In this document: positions 1-9,021 of the stretch, one piece after another
How positions within the stretch are numbered: the first letter of the stretch is position 1
Layout: each line of letters opens with the position of its first letter
Source of the DNA: Spirogloea muscicola
Taxonomy: Eukaryota > Streptophyta > Zygnematophyceae > Spirogloeales > Spirogloeaceae
Direction of reading: 5' to 3'
NCBI GenBank assembly: GCA_009602725.1
Contig: WELB01000105.1
Span: 363,531-414,129 of the forward strand
Length of the DNA stretch: 50,599 bases
Notes under the pieces: model-generated
Database searches by the model: none
Told to the model about the DNA's origin: nothing
What the model saw: only the letters and a program-made list of their open reading frames with translations
Program-made: the position numbers and the translations under genes

Positions 1-1608
1 GCTGCTGCCCGGCGCGGCGCCGCCGGCAGGTGTCACGACACCCGCCGAGGCGATGGCGCAGCTGGAGGCGCGCCAGGCGGCCCTGGCCGACGCCGTTGCC
101 GAACTCTGCGAGATGCACGTGCGCCGCCGCGCCGCTGCCGCCGCGCCGCAGCCGCCGTTGCGGATGCGCCGACACTGCCGGTGATCGACATCCCGACAGT
201 CCCGGTCTTGGCCATGCTGCTGCGTAGGAGCTGGAGACGGAGGCAGTGCGGGTCGCGGCGCAGCTACGTGACCGCGACCTGGCGCTGCGCGCGCACGCCA
301 AAAGGTGGCCACTACGACAGATAGGGAGCTCCAGAAGCCCCGTGCCAGTCGTCCATCTGGCCGGCCGGCGCTGACTGCCACCACCGACTCAGTTGCGCCT
401 TTTACTTGTAGGCTGCGGGATGTGGAGCTGCTGCTTGAGTCGGCGGTGGAAGACTATGCTGAGTATCGGCGACCAAAGGGTCTGACGCCAGAAGAGTGTG
501 CAGCAGCTGTTGAAGGCGCCAATGGTGCCGAGCAGGCGGCCCCTTCTTATGGTGAGCGCTGGCCCTGGCTGAAGTCTGCAGTCAGCTTGTGGCTGCCACA
601 CCAGGGGCCGGCTGGACAAGCTGCAGCAGCTTCGTGGCTTGACTTGGCACCTGTGATAGACCTTGGCCATGTTATCAAACCCTAAGCAATAAGTAAACAC
701 TAAAGTAAAACCTAGTTGACATCCTGTAAAACCTTGACTTGGCTGCACATGCCCGTTCGCCTGGCACTTTTGGGCAGTGGCAACTGCCTTGAGGAGCTGA
801 CAGAGGCAGTGGTCCTGTGCTGCCACCAGCGATGCCACGGGCGGTGGACATCTCTGCGCTGGTGGCGTACGCCCACCGTGTAAGCTACACAACACTGGCG
901 CCGCCAGAGGTGGGCCAGGGCGCAGCGCCTGGCCACGGCGTGCTTCCTCCAGCGCCGCAGGAGGAGCAGATGCAAGCGACGCTGCTGTATCGCTACGCCA
1001 ATGTCGACCTCGGAGTGGGGCCTCCTGTGGCGCTCCCGCTTGCAAAGGCCACGCCGCTGATTGCGGAGGAGCTGCCACTAGGACCTGCTGCGCCACCACC
1101 GGACTGGCAGCCCGAGATGCAGCTCCCAGGCCTTTCACCGGCAGCGCTAGCCAAGCCGCCACCGATGCCACCTGGCTGGCGGCCCGGCATGCCACTGCCG
1201 GATCTGGAGCTGCCGCCAATGCCGCCAGGGTGGAAGCCTGGCGACCCGCTCCCGCTCCCGCCACTACTCGGGGCACCGACTGCCGCACCCGTTGCGAAGC
1301 TCGAAGCACAGCCTGCAATTCAGCAAGCTCAGCAACAGCAGCTGCAACCACAGCGGCCCACACCACCGCCACAAGGCGTCATCCACGTGCCCTTTGTACA
1401 GGTTGGCATCTAACTCCGTAGCTACGATGCTGTTTGCTGCGGCATGTCCGCTACTGCGAGCAGTTGTGCTACCGCCCAACTGGTGGCTGGGCGTCACTGT
1501 GACACCTCTTGGCACCGCTGTCGACCTGTGCAGCTGGACCTCAATCCGGAGCTCGAGGAGGAGTACAGCGACGAGTACAGCGAGGATAGTGATGAACCTG
1601 GAAATTAG
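1..1608 (+). CDS. MED4: Mediator complex subunit 4 (MED4) homologue, 5' end possibly outside the window
   Basis: MED4 is a subunit of the Mediator middle module, linking transcription factors to RNA polymerase II in the nucleus. I read five exons: (start)-118, 228-304, 412-479, 830-1401 and 1534-1608; every junction is GT-AG and in phase. The protein has an N-terminal helical part (AQLEARQAALADAVAELCEM, then ELETEAVRVAAQLRDRDLAL), the segment VELLLESAVEDYAEYRRPKG matching the MED4 coiled coil, and the signature VDISALVAYAHRVSYTTLAP followed by PPAPQEEQM, typical of plant MED4. A Pro-rich linker with repeated MPPGW units follows, and the C-terminus is acidic (EEEYSDEYSEDSDEP). An ATG at 53 would give 285 residues, but the frame is open to base 2, so the true start may lie upstream. 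It converges on the mS26-like gene, 395 bp away. The overlapping 327-residue minus-strand frame at 389-1372 is a shadow. Confidence 0.85.
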
Positions 1609-2003
1609 CGCCACTGGCATGGCCTTGCGAGCCTGACCGCCCGGTGCCTATGGATTTCACTGGCACTGTCAGCTGAATCGAGCCTGTAAGCTCAATTGGA
1701 GCCTGTATGCTACTTCCTCCATGGCAAGTACAAAGTCTAAATGTGACCATCAAGATGTGCAATGCTCAGCTGCCTCTGGTCAGGGAGAGGCCACGGCTGT
1801 GATTGGCAGGCTTGCACTGCAAGCGAGCCCTGGCTGGCCGTCTCACAACTCTCAGCCGCTAGAGCGTCTCCAGTACAGCTGCCCGCTCTCGCCTGCTCGG
1901 TGATGAAAGAATGTGGAGCTCCTTTCAACATGAGGGTCACCAGGGCCTCGCTTGCTGCAAAGAAATCTACGAGAAGAAGACCAGACGAAGTCCATGGGTG
2001 GCG

Positions 2004-2631
2004 TCAGACCCTGTGTGGGTCGGCCATTGCCTCCAGGATGCGGCGTTCCAGGTCCTGAGGTTCGATCCACGTGGCACTCTGGGCGTGCAGCTCAGCGAGC
2101 CGTCGGCTGCATCGGCGAGCCAGCCACTGCTCGCGCTCCTGCTGCCACGCCTCACCTGCGGCACGCTGCTCCTCCTGCGCAACACGGCAGAGGCGCAGCC
2201 GCACAGGCGGATGAGGCTCTTGCCGCCGCCTCCGTAATCAGAGGTCTTGCTTGACACTGCAAGCGGCGCGGTTGCTCCACCCATGGGCTCTGCGGCAAGC
2301 CTCAAGCTGGGGGGCAGCAGAGTGCTGGATCGACCTTGGCGGCGCGGAGGGCGCTCCGCTCAGCCGCCACGCTCTCCGCTCGCAGCGAGGAGCGTTTCCG
2401 CTGGCGCTCCCGCCGCGCAGCGGCCGCTGCGGCAGCAGCCTCGCTCTGGCCCTGGCGGGCCGCGCCGGCGCCCCGCAGCCGCTCGGCATGCTCCTCGGCG
2501 TAGTGCTTCCGCAGCGTCGACAGAGAGGCGGCGTAATCCCGCCGCTGCTGCGCCGGGTCCACCGCCGCCGCCGCCGCCGCGTCGTCCGGCGNGGCGAGGC
2601 GCCGCGCCAGCTCCAGCCGCAGCGCGCGCAT
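2004..2631 (-). CDS. Mitochondrial small ribosomal subunit protein mS26-like
   Basis: Probable component of the mitochondrial ribosome small subunit. There are two exons on the minus strand, 2631-2335 and 2174-2004, joined in phase 0 across an intron with GTCGAT donor and GCGCAG acceptor. The first ATG (2631) begins MRALRLELARR, an Arg/Leu-rich presequence-like start. Then come VDPAQQRRDYAASLSTLRKH, corresponding to the metazoan mS26 region after the presequence, a long charged helix rich in Arg, Glu and Ala, and the C-terminal WIEPQDLERRILEAMADP, matching the mS26 pattern F-I-T-x-E-N-L-E-x-R-V-E-x-A-L. Predicted length is about 155 residues, shorter than human mS26 (about 205). One base is ambiguous (N at 2592), leaving one residue undefined. 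The frame stays open upstream to about 2720 without an ATG. Assignment rests on remembered similarity of the helix and C-terminus; another coiled-coil mitoribosomal protein is the main alternative. Confidence 0.6.
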
Positions 2632-2721
2632 CCCGCGCCGCCGCGCCAACAGCCGCCCCTTAGCCGCGGGCCGCAGGCTGCCCGCGCTCGACGCCGCAAA
2701 CCCCGGCGCCGCTCGCGGCAA

Positions 2722-3465
2722 GGCTTTCAGGGGTGCGCTTCAGACCTTGTCCATTCCCTTGGGCTGGCCTTTCCCAGCCACCAGTCAATCTGGCCGCGCT
2801 TTCTTCTTTTCAGGGGTGCGCTCTTTGCTTCCTTTGTATGCACTGCATGCTCTGTATGCACTTGGCTGGCTTTTACGGCAGCTCATTCGACAAAGCAGCC
2901 GCATTCTTTCGGCAACCCAGTGGCCTTCTCAGTCGCTACCCGGAGACTACTTTCTCAGTCCTGCGGCTGCTCAGAATAGCTCTTCAATTTTACGGCAATG
3001 GCTGTGAGAGGCCAGCCTAGAAAATCTGGACTCGGTCTGAAAGGGCCGGATGGCTGCAACAGGAGAATGCGGCTGCTGATAGTAAAGAATCGGCTGTAGA
3101 CTGCCAGACGCATGCAGGTGTTCATGACGGAGCCCAAGGCTAAGCAGACGGGACGCCCTCAATACCCCCCTGTCAGCAGTAGGATGTCAGATGAGCTGAG
3201 GGGAGGAAGAGCAGCCCCGCTGCGCAAACCAGAGGCTGCTGCAAGGGCGCCACCAGCCCGGCGATGCAAAAGGCAGGATACAAGGTCCAAAGGGCCGAAA
3301 GGGGCCAATGTCACATAGCTATGCAAGAGACTACAGCAGATGGGAGCTAAGTAACTCCGAGTCAGCAGCCTCAAGTGCAAATGATTTGCAGCTGAAAAGG
3401 AGGCACACCTCGCCGACTCCCAGAAGCAGCAGCCATGCACGGCCTACCTGTCCATACTTCATACT
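2722..3465 (-). mobile_element. Retroelement 3'-end fragments and tails (W-type and related)
   Basis: No cellular gene is visible here. On the minus strand 3266-3159 encodes the last residues of a W-family RLE retroelement (RAGGALAAASGL, ending SSSDILLLTGGY and stop). About 100 bp of W-type tail follows (down to about 3060), with the GGCTG...CAGCC hairpin. A second degraded 3' end (AANHLHLRLLTRSYLAPIC) lies at about 3400-3300. Bases 2740-3030 hold solitary tail repeats on the plus strand, such as the hairpin near 2758-2780. All copies are 5'-truncated to little more than their tails. Confidence 0.7.
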
Positions 3466-4055
3466 TTTTGGGCTGGCTTGTCCAGCCCCTATCCTCAATG
3501 GGCGAGCCCTTTCTTCTCTAAGGGCGCGCCATTTTTCGGACCGTTGGAAGATACGGAGAGCCTCATGGCACAACGGCCCCCTTTGGACCTTGTTCATTCT
3601 TTCTGGGCTAGCTTTTCACAGCCCCCTTTGGAAGAGCTCAGTTCTTTGGATGAGCTTACTCTCACAAAGGTCTCAACTGTGTGCCAGTCAGCACTTTCCG
3701 GCCTCTTCGGACCTTGTTCAATCTTTTTGGGCTGGCTTTTTACAGCTGTCTCACAAAGAGAGAAAAAAACGGTTTTACGAAAGGCAGTGGCTGTCAGAGC
3801 CAGCCCAAAAAAAAGAAAGAAGAAAGGGCTCGCCCATTGAGGATAGGGGCTGGACAAGCCAGCCCAAAAAAGAATGAACAAAGAACGAGAAGGGGGCCAG
3901 AGGAAGCCAGAGGAAGCGCTAAGAAACCAAAGCAGACAAAGAAAGAAAGCAGCTACAAATCACTCAGTAACCCCTGCTAAGCAGCCGCAAATCAGAGAGG
4001 CTAGGGTCCTGGAAGTGGGTCCCCTGGACAGAGCCAGAGGCAGCAGCGAGCATTG
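3466..4055. repeat. Inverted pair of Z-family 3' tails
   Basis: A Z-type tail (hairpin GGGCTGGCTTGTCCAGCCC, then CTCAATGGGCGAGC) runs plus-ward at about 3466-3520. The same sequence runs minus-ward at about 3819-3870. The arms match over roughly 52 bp without a mismatch that I can see. About 300 bp lie between them, holding two more hairpin tails (near 3600 and 3725). The minus-ward tail continues to about 4050 and contains the end of a Z-type reading frame (its stop falls near 3965) and the GCTTCCTCTGGCCCCC-type 3' UTR. Confidence 0.7.
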
Positions 4056-4690
4056 GCTCTGAATCGGAACAATGCTTTCCAGCGAAGGCTATGGCTGTGA
4101 GAGAACAGCCCGAAGGCTTGTACAAGGTCTGGAAGGGCCGGAAGGTGTAGCCCTCGCCCCTTCACAGGAGCTTATAACTTCATTTGGCAGCACAAATCCT
4201 GGCAGGTCGCGCATTTGGCTGCTGCTTCTGGGTCTCGTCAAGGTAATACTTCCCCAGCTTTGGAAGCTGGCCTCTCACCGCCGTCGCCTTGCCTTTATAA
4301 AGGAGTAACAGCTCCCCCAATTTACGGCAATGGCTGTGAGAGGCCAGCCCAACGCATAGACAGCCCAAATTATGATAAAGCCAGGAAGAGCTAGATACTT
4401 CAATCCGAGCCTACGAAGTCCTGGTAACGGGGCAACAAGCCTGTCTTCAGGGGGGGTCGCAAGATTATTTTCTTTAGGGGGGGGTCACTGGTACCCACGA
4501 GTGAGCACATCGTGAGCATCCATATCCGACAAAGCTGAGCTGAGCTGGTTCGCGCAGCAGACCGCAGGAGAGCCAGGCGTCCTCGCCCTCCGGGCCTTCA
4601 GGAGGCGGCAGCAGAGTGTCACCCCCCCCCTTCCGCAGTCCTTCCTGGTTGGCTTTGCCAGCCCCTCTTCTCAATGGGCGAGCACCTTCT
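4056..4690. mobile_element. Degraded retroelement tails
   Basis: Contains hairpin-tail remnants (4090-4145 and 4320-4350, with GGCTGTGAGAGGCCAGCCC-like sequences) and the decayed 3' end of an RLE element on the minus strand at about 4620-4473. In the latter the terminal TRGY-encoding region is recognisable next to ACCCACGAGTGAGCAC. A similar but longer arrangement occurs at 7690-7870. Two G-runs (4450 and 4478) flank the junction. I see no gene. Confidence 0.55.
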
Positions 4691-4961
4691 TTCTTCGCGG
4701 AAGGACGCCGGACCCTATCCTCAGTGGGCGAGCCCGTTTCTTCGCGGGAAGGACGCCGATGCCCAGCTTGGCGGACGATCCCCGCTGCCGAGCTTGTCGG
4801 ACCACCCCCGCCTCCGCGGCGGGCGCACCCCGCCCTCCTTATACCAGCAGCCCCATTCTTCCTCGGGGGCTGCCTGTCGCACACTCTCTGCAGCAGCGGC
4901 ATCCATTCCGCGCCTTCCACGGCCTCCTTGCCCTGTGCCGCGCCCGTCGGCGGCCCACCAG

Positions 4962-6425
4962 ATGTCGAGGCGAGCGGCGCGCCGCGGCGGCCAGCCCTCG
5001 AGACGGGCCTTGCAAACGAGCGAGTCGGGTGAGACTACGGCCGCGCGAGATCCCCGTAGCGATCATGCTCGCAGATTGAGGCCCGGTCGCTGGCAAGTTG
5101 CCGCAGCGGGCGTCAGCTCAGCTCGCTGGCAGGCCCCAACTCACGCGAAATGGCCTGCAGTGGCAGCTGCCGGCAGCGGCAGCCACGCTCCCAGCATAGC
5201 GGCGGCGACGGCGACGACGCAGCCCCGCTTCAACGACCGCGAGACGGCGGACGTGCGACTAAAGGTGAAAAACGCCTGCAGCGGCCACGCTATCGAGGTC
5301 TACCTCCACAAGGACGTCGTGTGCCCGCAGAGCGCCTTCCTCGAGGCGCGATGCTCCGCGGCGTGGGCCGGCAGTGGCTATTTGACGACGGTGGAGATGG
5401 CGGCGAGCGGCGAGGGCACCGGAGTCTGCGACCCCAAAGCGTACCGTGCTGTCATCAAGGCCATGTACAACAAGCTGGCGCTGGCAACGCCGCTATGCTG
5501 CTTCAGCGACGCACTTCGCTTCCTATTGGCGTCAGCCGAGCTCCTGTTCCAGGACGGGGTCAACCTCGCCGCCGAGTATCTGGCCATCATCCCATGGACA
5601 GCAGCGGAGGAGGCAGTCATCAAGGCGCTTGCCGCCTCCATCCCCCTGGACGAGGGCCGTCTCAACAAGCTCCTTGCGCGCTGCGCCAGCGACAGGGACC
5701 CGCTCGCAGGCTGTGAGGCGGTGCGGGGCGTCACGCGCGCGCTGGTAGAGGCCGCGCTCGGCCGCATTGCGCTGAGCCCCCGGCATAAAGCGGCGACGGT
5801 CATAGCTGCCGAGGCCCCGCTCATGGCCATGCTCAAGAACATTGCCACCACGGGCGACGAGGCCCTCTGCCGCGGTGTGGAGTATGGCGTCTTCGATGTC
5901 GTGCGCAGCGTGGCCAGCACGCTTGCTGGGCAGGCGATGCAATTCCCGGGGCTGCTATTCAAGTATGGCTGGCTGCTCGCGCAGGTTCACGACCTGGGAT
6001 TCGGGCAGACGCTTGCCGCGATGCTCGCTTCGCAGGATTGGCTGGCCACCTCGATCAGGTGTCCGGCCGACGACGAGACAGTTCGCACGTTCGATGTCAT
6101 TCTACGGAGCTGCCTCCGCGGCCTTGCAACGGGGCGCCTGGCCCTTGAGGACCGCGAGCGGCTCTCTTTTCTCCTCACTTGGGTGCCCACCTTGGTCTTT
6201 ATCAGCAGCCGCTGCTCCACAGCTGGCCTCGATGAGGTATATGCCGACACGTGCAAGGTTCTCAGTACTTTCTGCATCAAGGAGCAGGCTGCCGCCATCA
6301 TCGATCTCGTAGAGAGGGTGCAGATTCGCGGCACTGAGGACCGGTGGCATAATTACCTTGAACTGGAGACACTGTTGCTCAGCTTCAACAAAGCCTGGAC
6401 CAAGACGACAGGCAGCCAGAGGTGA
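4962..6425 (+). CDS. BTB/POZ-domain protein, copy 1 (BTB-1), ancestral start codon lost
   Basis: Member of a local family of BTB proteins resembling the plant class with a BTB fold followed by a helical region (substrate-adaptor type; actual partner unknown). The conserved core begins at 5196 (AAATATTQPRFNDRETADVR). BTB landmarks are VYLHKDVVCPQSAFLEARCS, then FLLASAELLFQDGVNLAAEY and the following PWTAAEE, as in plant BTB proteins. The C-terminal half is all-helical and shared with the other copies. At the position where the other three copies have ATG, this copy has ATA (5196-5198). The nearest upstream in-frame ATG is 4962, adding 78 Arg/Ala-rich residues (487 total; core 409). Stop is TGA 6423-6425. 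A predicted 3' intron acceptor lies at about 6648. The methyltransferase partner of this unit is displaced to 15960-16620. Confidence 0.7.
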   Translation: MSRRAARRGGQPSRRALQTSESGETTAARDPRSDHARRLRPGRWQVAAAGVSSARWQAPTHAKWPAVAAAGSGSHAPSIAAATATTQPRFNDRETADVRLKVKNACSGHAIEVYLHKDVVCPQSAFLEARCSAAWAGSGYLTTVEMAASGEGTGVCDPKAYRAVIKAMYNKLALATPLCCFSDALRFLLASAELLFQDGVNLAAEYLAIIPWTAAEEAVIKALAASIPLDEGRLNKLLARCASDRDPLAGCEAVRGVTRALVEAALGRIALSPRHKAATVIAAEAPLMAMLKNIATTGDEALCRGVEYGVFDVVRSVASTLAGQAMQFPGLLFKYGWLLAQVHDLGFGQTLAAMLASQDWLATSIRCPADDETVRTFDVILRSCLRGLATGRLALEDRERLSFLLTWVPTLVFISSRCSTAGLDEVYADTCKVLSTFCIKEQAAAIIDLVERVQIRGTEDRWHNYLELETLLLSFNKAWTKTTGSQR

Positions 6426-7260
6426 AATGATTCGACCTCTGCTCAGGGTGAGCTGAGTCATATGCTGTGCGAATGTCTGACTAGTTCTTCCACCATCTGG
6501 CCATCTGACGTAAGCCATGCACATTGAGCACTTGTCAGGCTTGCCTGACCAACTATGCACCATGCTCCAGAATGACAATGCCCACTTGTGGACTCGTCAT
6601 TTTTTCCTTATCGTTCTTGACCATGACAGCTTGCCTTCGTTCTCGTAGGTAACCAGCAGTGGCCCAAGAGGGCTGCCAGTGTAAGCTGCAGGCTAAGTGT
6701 GAGAGCTAGCGTGTGGCATACGCGAATTCAGCAAGGAGACTGTGTGAGAAGAAAACACCTTGATGCACCTGACGCCTCTCTGGTGCAGCTGAAGAGCCCA
6801 AACTCTAGTGCGCCTATTGGTTGCATCTTCTGACTAGAGGTTACTGAGAGTCCACTGACTAGCGGTTACTGAGAGTCCCCTTGCTGTTGTCATTGTATTC
6901 AGCACTCCGGCTCCTTCCTACCTTGTCCATTCCTTCGGGCTGGCCTCTCACAGCCACCAGTCAAACTGGCCGCGCTCTCGCGCCTTGTATATATCGGTTG
7001 TGCGTGGACAGGACAAGAAGATTGCTGAGCAACCAGCCTGTCCTAGAAGCCTGTCCTTCTAGGCACTGTCTGCACTACAAGACAAGATGAGCCAGAGGCC
7101 GCAAAGGACCTTGACAGGCCACTTGTGACGTCATGTTGCGGTGCGACACTGCCACTGGCCTGATTCTTAATTAGAGAGCTGATTAAGCAAATGGCCCAGC
7201 TATCCTGCTCTTCACAAAACAAGAATGGAAGGGCATGGGGAGTCGCAAAGTGAAACAAAG
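6426..7260. other. 3' flank of BTB-1, shared with the other duplicated units
   Basis: No separate gene is visible. Short blocks align by eye with the 3' flanks of BTB-2, BTB-3 and the BTB pseudogene: the acceptor-like CTCGTAGGTAACCAGCAGTG at about 6643-6662, the AGAGCTAGCGTGTGGCAT block near 6700, and GCCTGTCCTTCTAGGCACTG at about 7048-7067. A hairpin retroelement tail is inserted at about 6910-6990. Confidence 0.5.
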
Positions 7261-8160
7261 GCGTGCCTACACTTGGGGCCCCAATCTAACATCAATATAT
7301 CAATCCTTTTCTACTTTATCTACGTATTCAGTTGATTACTTGACCACGTAACCGGCCCTCATGTGTGCACGTCACGATGGCAGCTCCCCGTGCTTGAGGC
7401 AGCAGGGCTCGGCTGACCGTGCCAGATGAGCTGGCCTGAAGCTGGCCTTCCGCCGCCATCCTGCGCCACCAGGAACCTATGGGTGCTGCGGTGCTCGACC
7501 TGGCTTGAATGCCGCACCGCAGGAAGAAAGGTGCGCGGTGCGCATGAAATGAAACGGAGGCCAAAATTGCCGAGTGCAAAGACGAGGCAAGCACATCTGG
7601 TGACGTACATCAGAAGAAAGTGCGCCCATATCTCACACTGCAGATTCACCCGCTCAGTAACCCGGGTAAACACATCAAGACCTAATAAGAGTCACTGGTA
7701 CCCACGAAGAATTGCGCGAGTGAGCACATACATACCCGGACAAGCTGTCTGAGCTCGAGCAGCAGACTGCAGGAAAGCGAGGCGTCCTCGCCCTCAGGAG
7801 GAAGAAAGTGAGCGCCCATAGAGAAGAGGGGCTGGCAGAGGCCAACCCGAAAAGAATGGACAGTATCCAAAGAGCCAAAAAGATGCTTACAAGAGAAATG
7901 ACAGTGCTAGACACAAGCCGACGCAACGGAAAAGGTCATTAACCCCTGCTAAGCAGCCACAGGTCGGAGAAGCTGGGCTCCTGTTAGCGTGTTCATTCTT
8001 TCTTTTGGGCTGGCCTTTCTCAGCCCGGATTCTCTATGGGCAATATCGTGTATTTGAAACAATCGAAGGCCAATATGGCCAAGTACAAAGGCAAGCACAT
8101 CCAATGACGTAGCAGCTAGCAACTAGCAGCTCCTTGAGCTACTAGAAGAAAGCGCGGCCA
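7261..8160 (-). mobile_element. Y-, X- and Z-type retroelement tails
   Basis: Only 3' tails, in minus orientation, are recognisable. They are an X-tail remnant at about 7530-7560 (GTGCGCGGTGCGCATGAAAT), a Y-tail at about 7577-7680 (AGGCAAGCACATCTGG ... ACCCGCTCAGTAACCCGGGT), the end of an RLE reading frame with its tail at 7690-7870 (ACCCACGAAG; Z-type hairpin near 7830-7850), another Z-type 3' end at about 7940, and a partial Y-tail at 8068-8100. No intact coding region. Confidence 0.6.
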
Positions 8161-8164
8161 GATT

Positions 8165-8935
8165 GACTGATAGAGGAGTGGGGCAGCAGCAGTGGCAGGA
8201 GGAATGGAGGGTGGGGGGAAAAGGGGGGCCGGAAGTGCCAACTGCGGCGTTGTCGACCTGTCCTGCTGGAGCTGCTGAAGGAGTGGGGCAGCAGTAGCAG
8301 CAGGAGGGATGGCAGGGGGGGGAAGGAGAGCCGAAAGTGCCGATGAGGGCCTTGACGACCTGGCCTGGCAGCAGTAGCAGGAGGAGGGATGGCGGGGGGA
8401 GAAGGCGCGCGGTGCGCATGAAATTAAAGCGAGGCCAATTCAAGCCATTACATTGTTCAGGCAGAAAATGCAGAAAGTGCAAAGAATGCAGCGCAAAGAA
8501 TGTGGCTACATGAAAAGACGCCCTATACTAGGAGGGCCGGAGGTGCCACAGAGCGGGGGGAGCCGTGCTGACGGGGGCCATGTCGACTCGACCGGTACCG
8601 CTTGTGGAGCTGCTAGAGGAGGTTGNGCTGCTAGATGGCAGTGGGGGGGAGGAGGCTCAGAAGTGCCAATGAGTGCCTTGTCGGCCTGGCCTGCGTCCGT
8701 TGCAGGAGCTGTTAGAGGAGTGGAGCAGCAGCAGTGGCAGGAGGGATGGCGAGGGTGGGAAGGAGGGCCAGAAATGCCGATGGAGGCCTTGTCGACCCGT
8801 CCTGCGTCCGCTTTTGGGGCTGCTGGAGGAGTGGGAGGCAGCAGCTGTGGCAGGAGGGTGGCGGGGGTGGGAGGGAGGGCCGCCAGTGCCGGGGCCGCCA
8901 AGAACAGGGAGGCCGCAGAGACAGCACGAGCGAGG
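8165..8935. repeat. GC-rich minisatellite of about 105-115 bp units, interrupted by an X tail
   Basis: Imperfect units start near 8176, 8279, 8625, 8720 and 8830. Each holds a GGAGTGGGGCAGCAGCAG-like start, a G-rich run (GGGTGGGAAGGAGGGCC) and a GCCTTGTCGACC-like end. The array is broken at about 8402-8530 by an X-family tail. The array lies directly 3' of element A (minus strand), so it may be part of that element's 3' UTR. The N at 8626 falls inside a unit. Confidence 0.6.
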
Positions 8936-9021
8936 GTGACTGGGGAAAAACAGGTGCCGAAAAGAAGGGAAACACACAGCTTGGCATCTAGACAACTAGA
9001 CACGACGAAATCACAGGAAGC

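Noticed and set aside
389-1372. 327-codon minus-strand frame rich in Ala and Gln
   Set aside because: It lies antisense to the well-supported MED4 exons, has no recognisable motif, and its length follows from the GC-rich, stop-poor composition.
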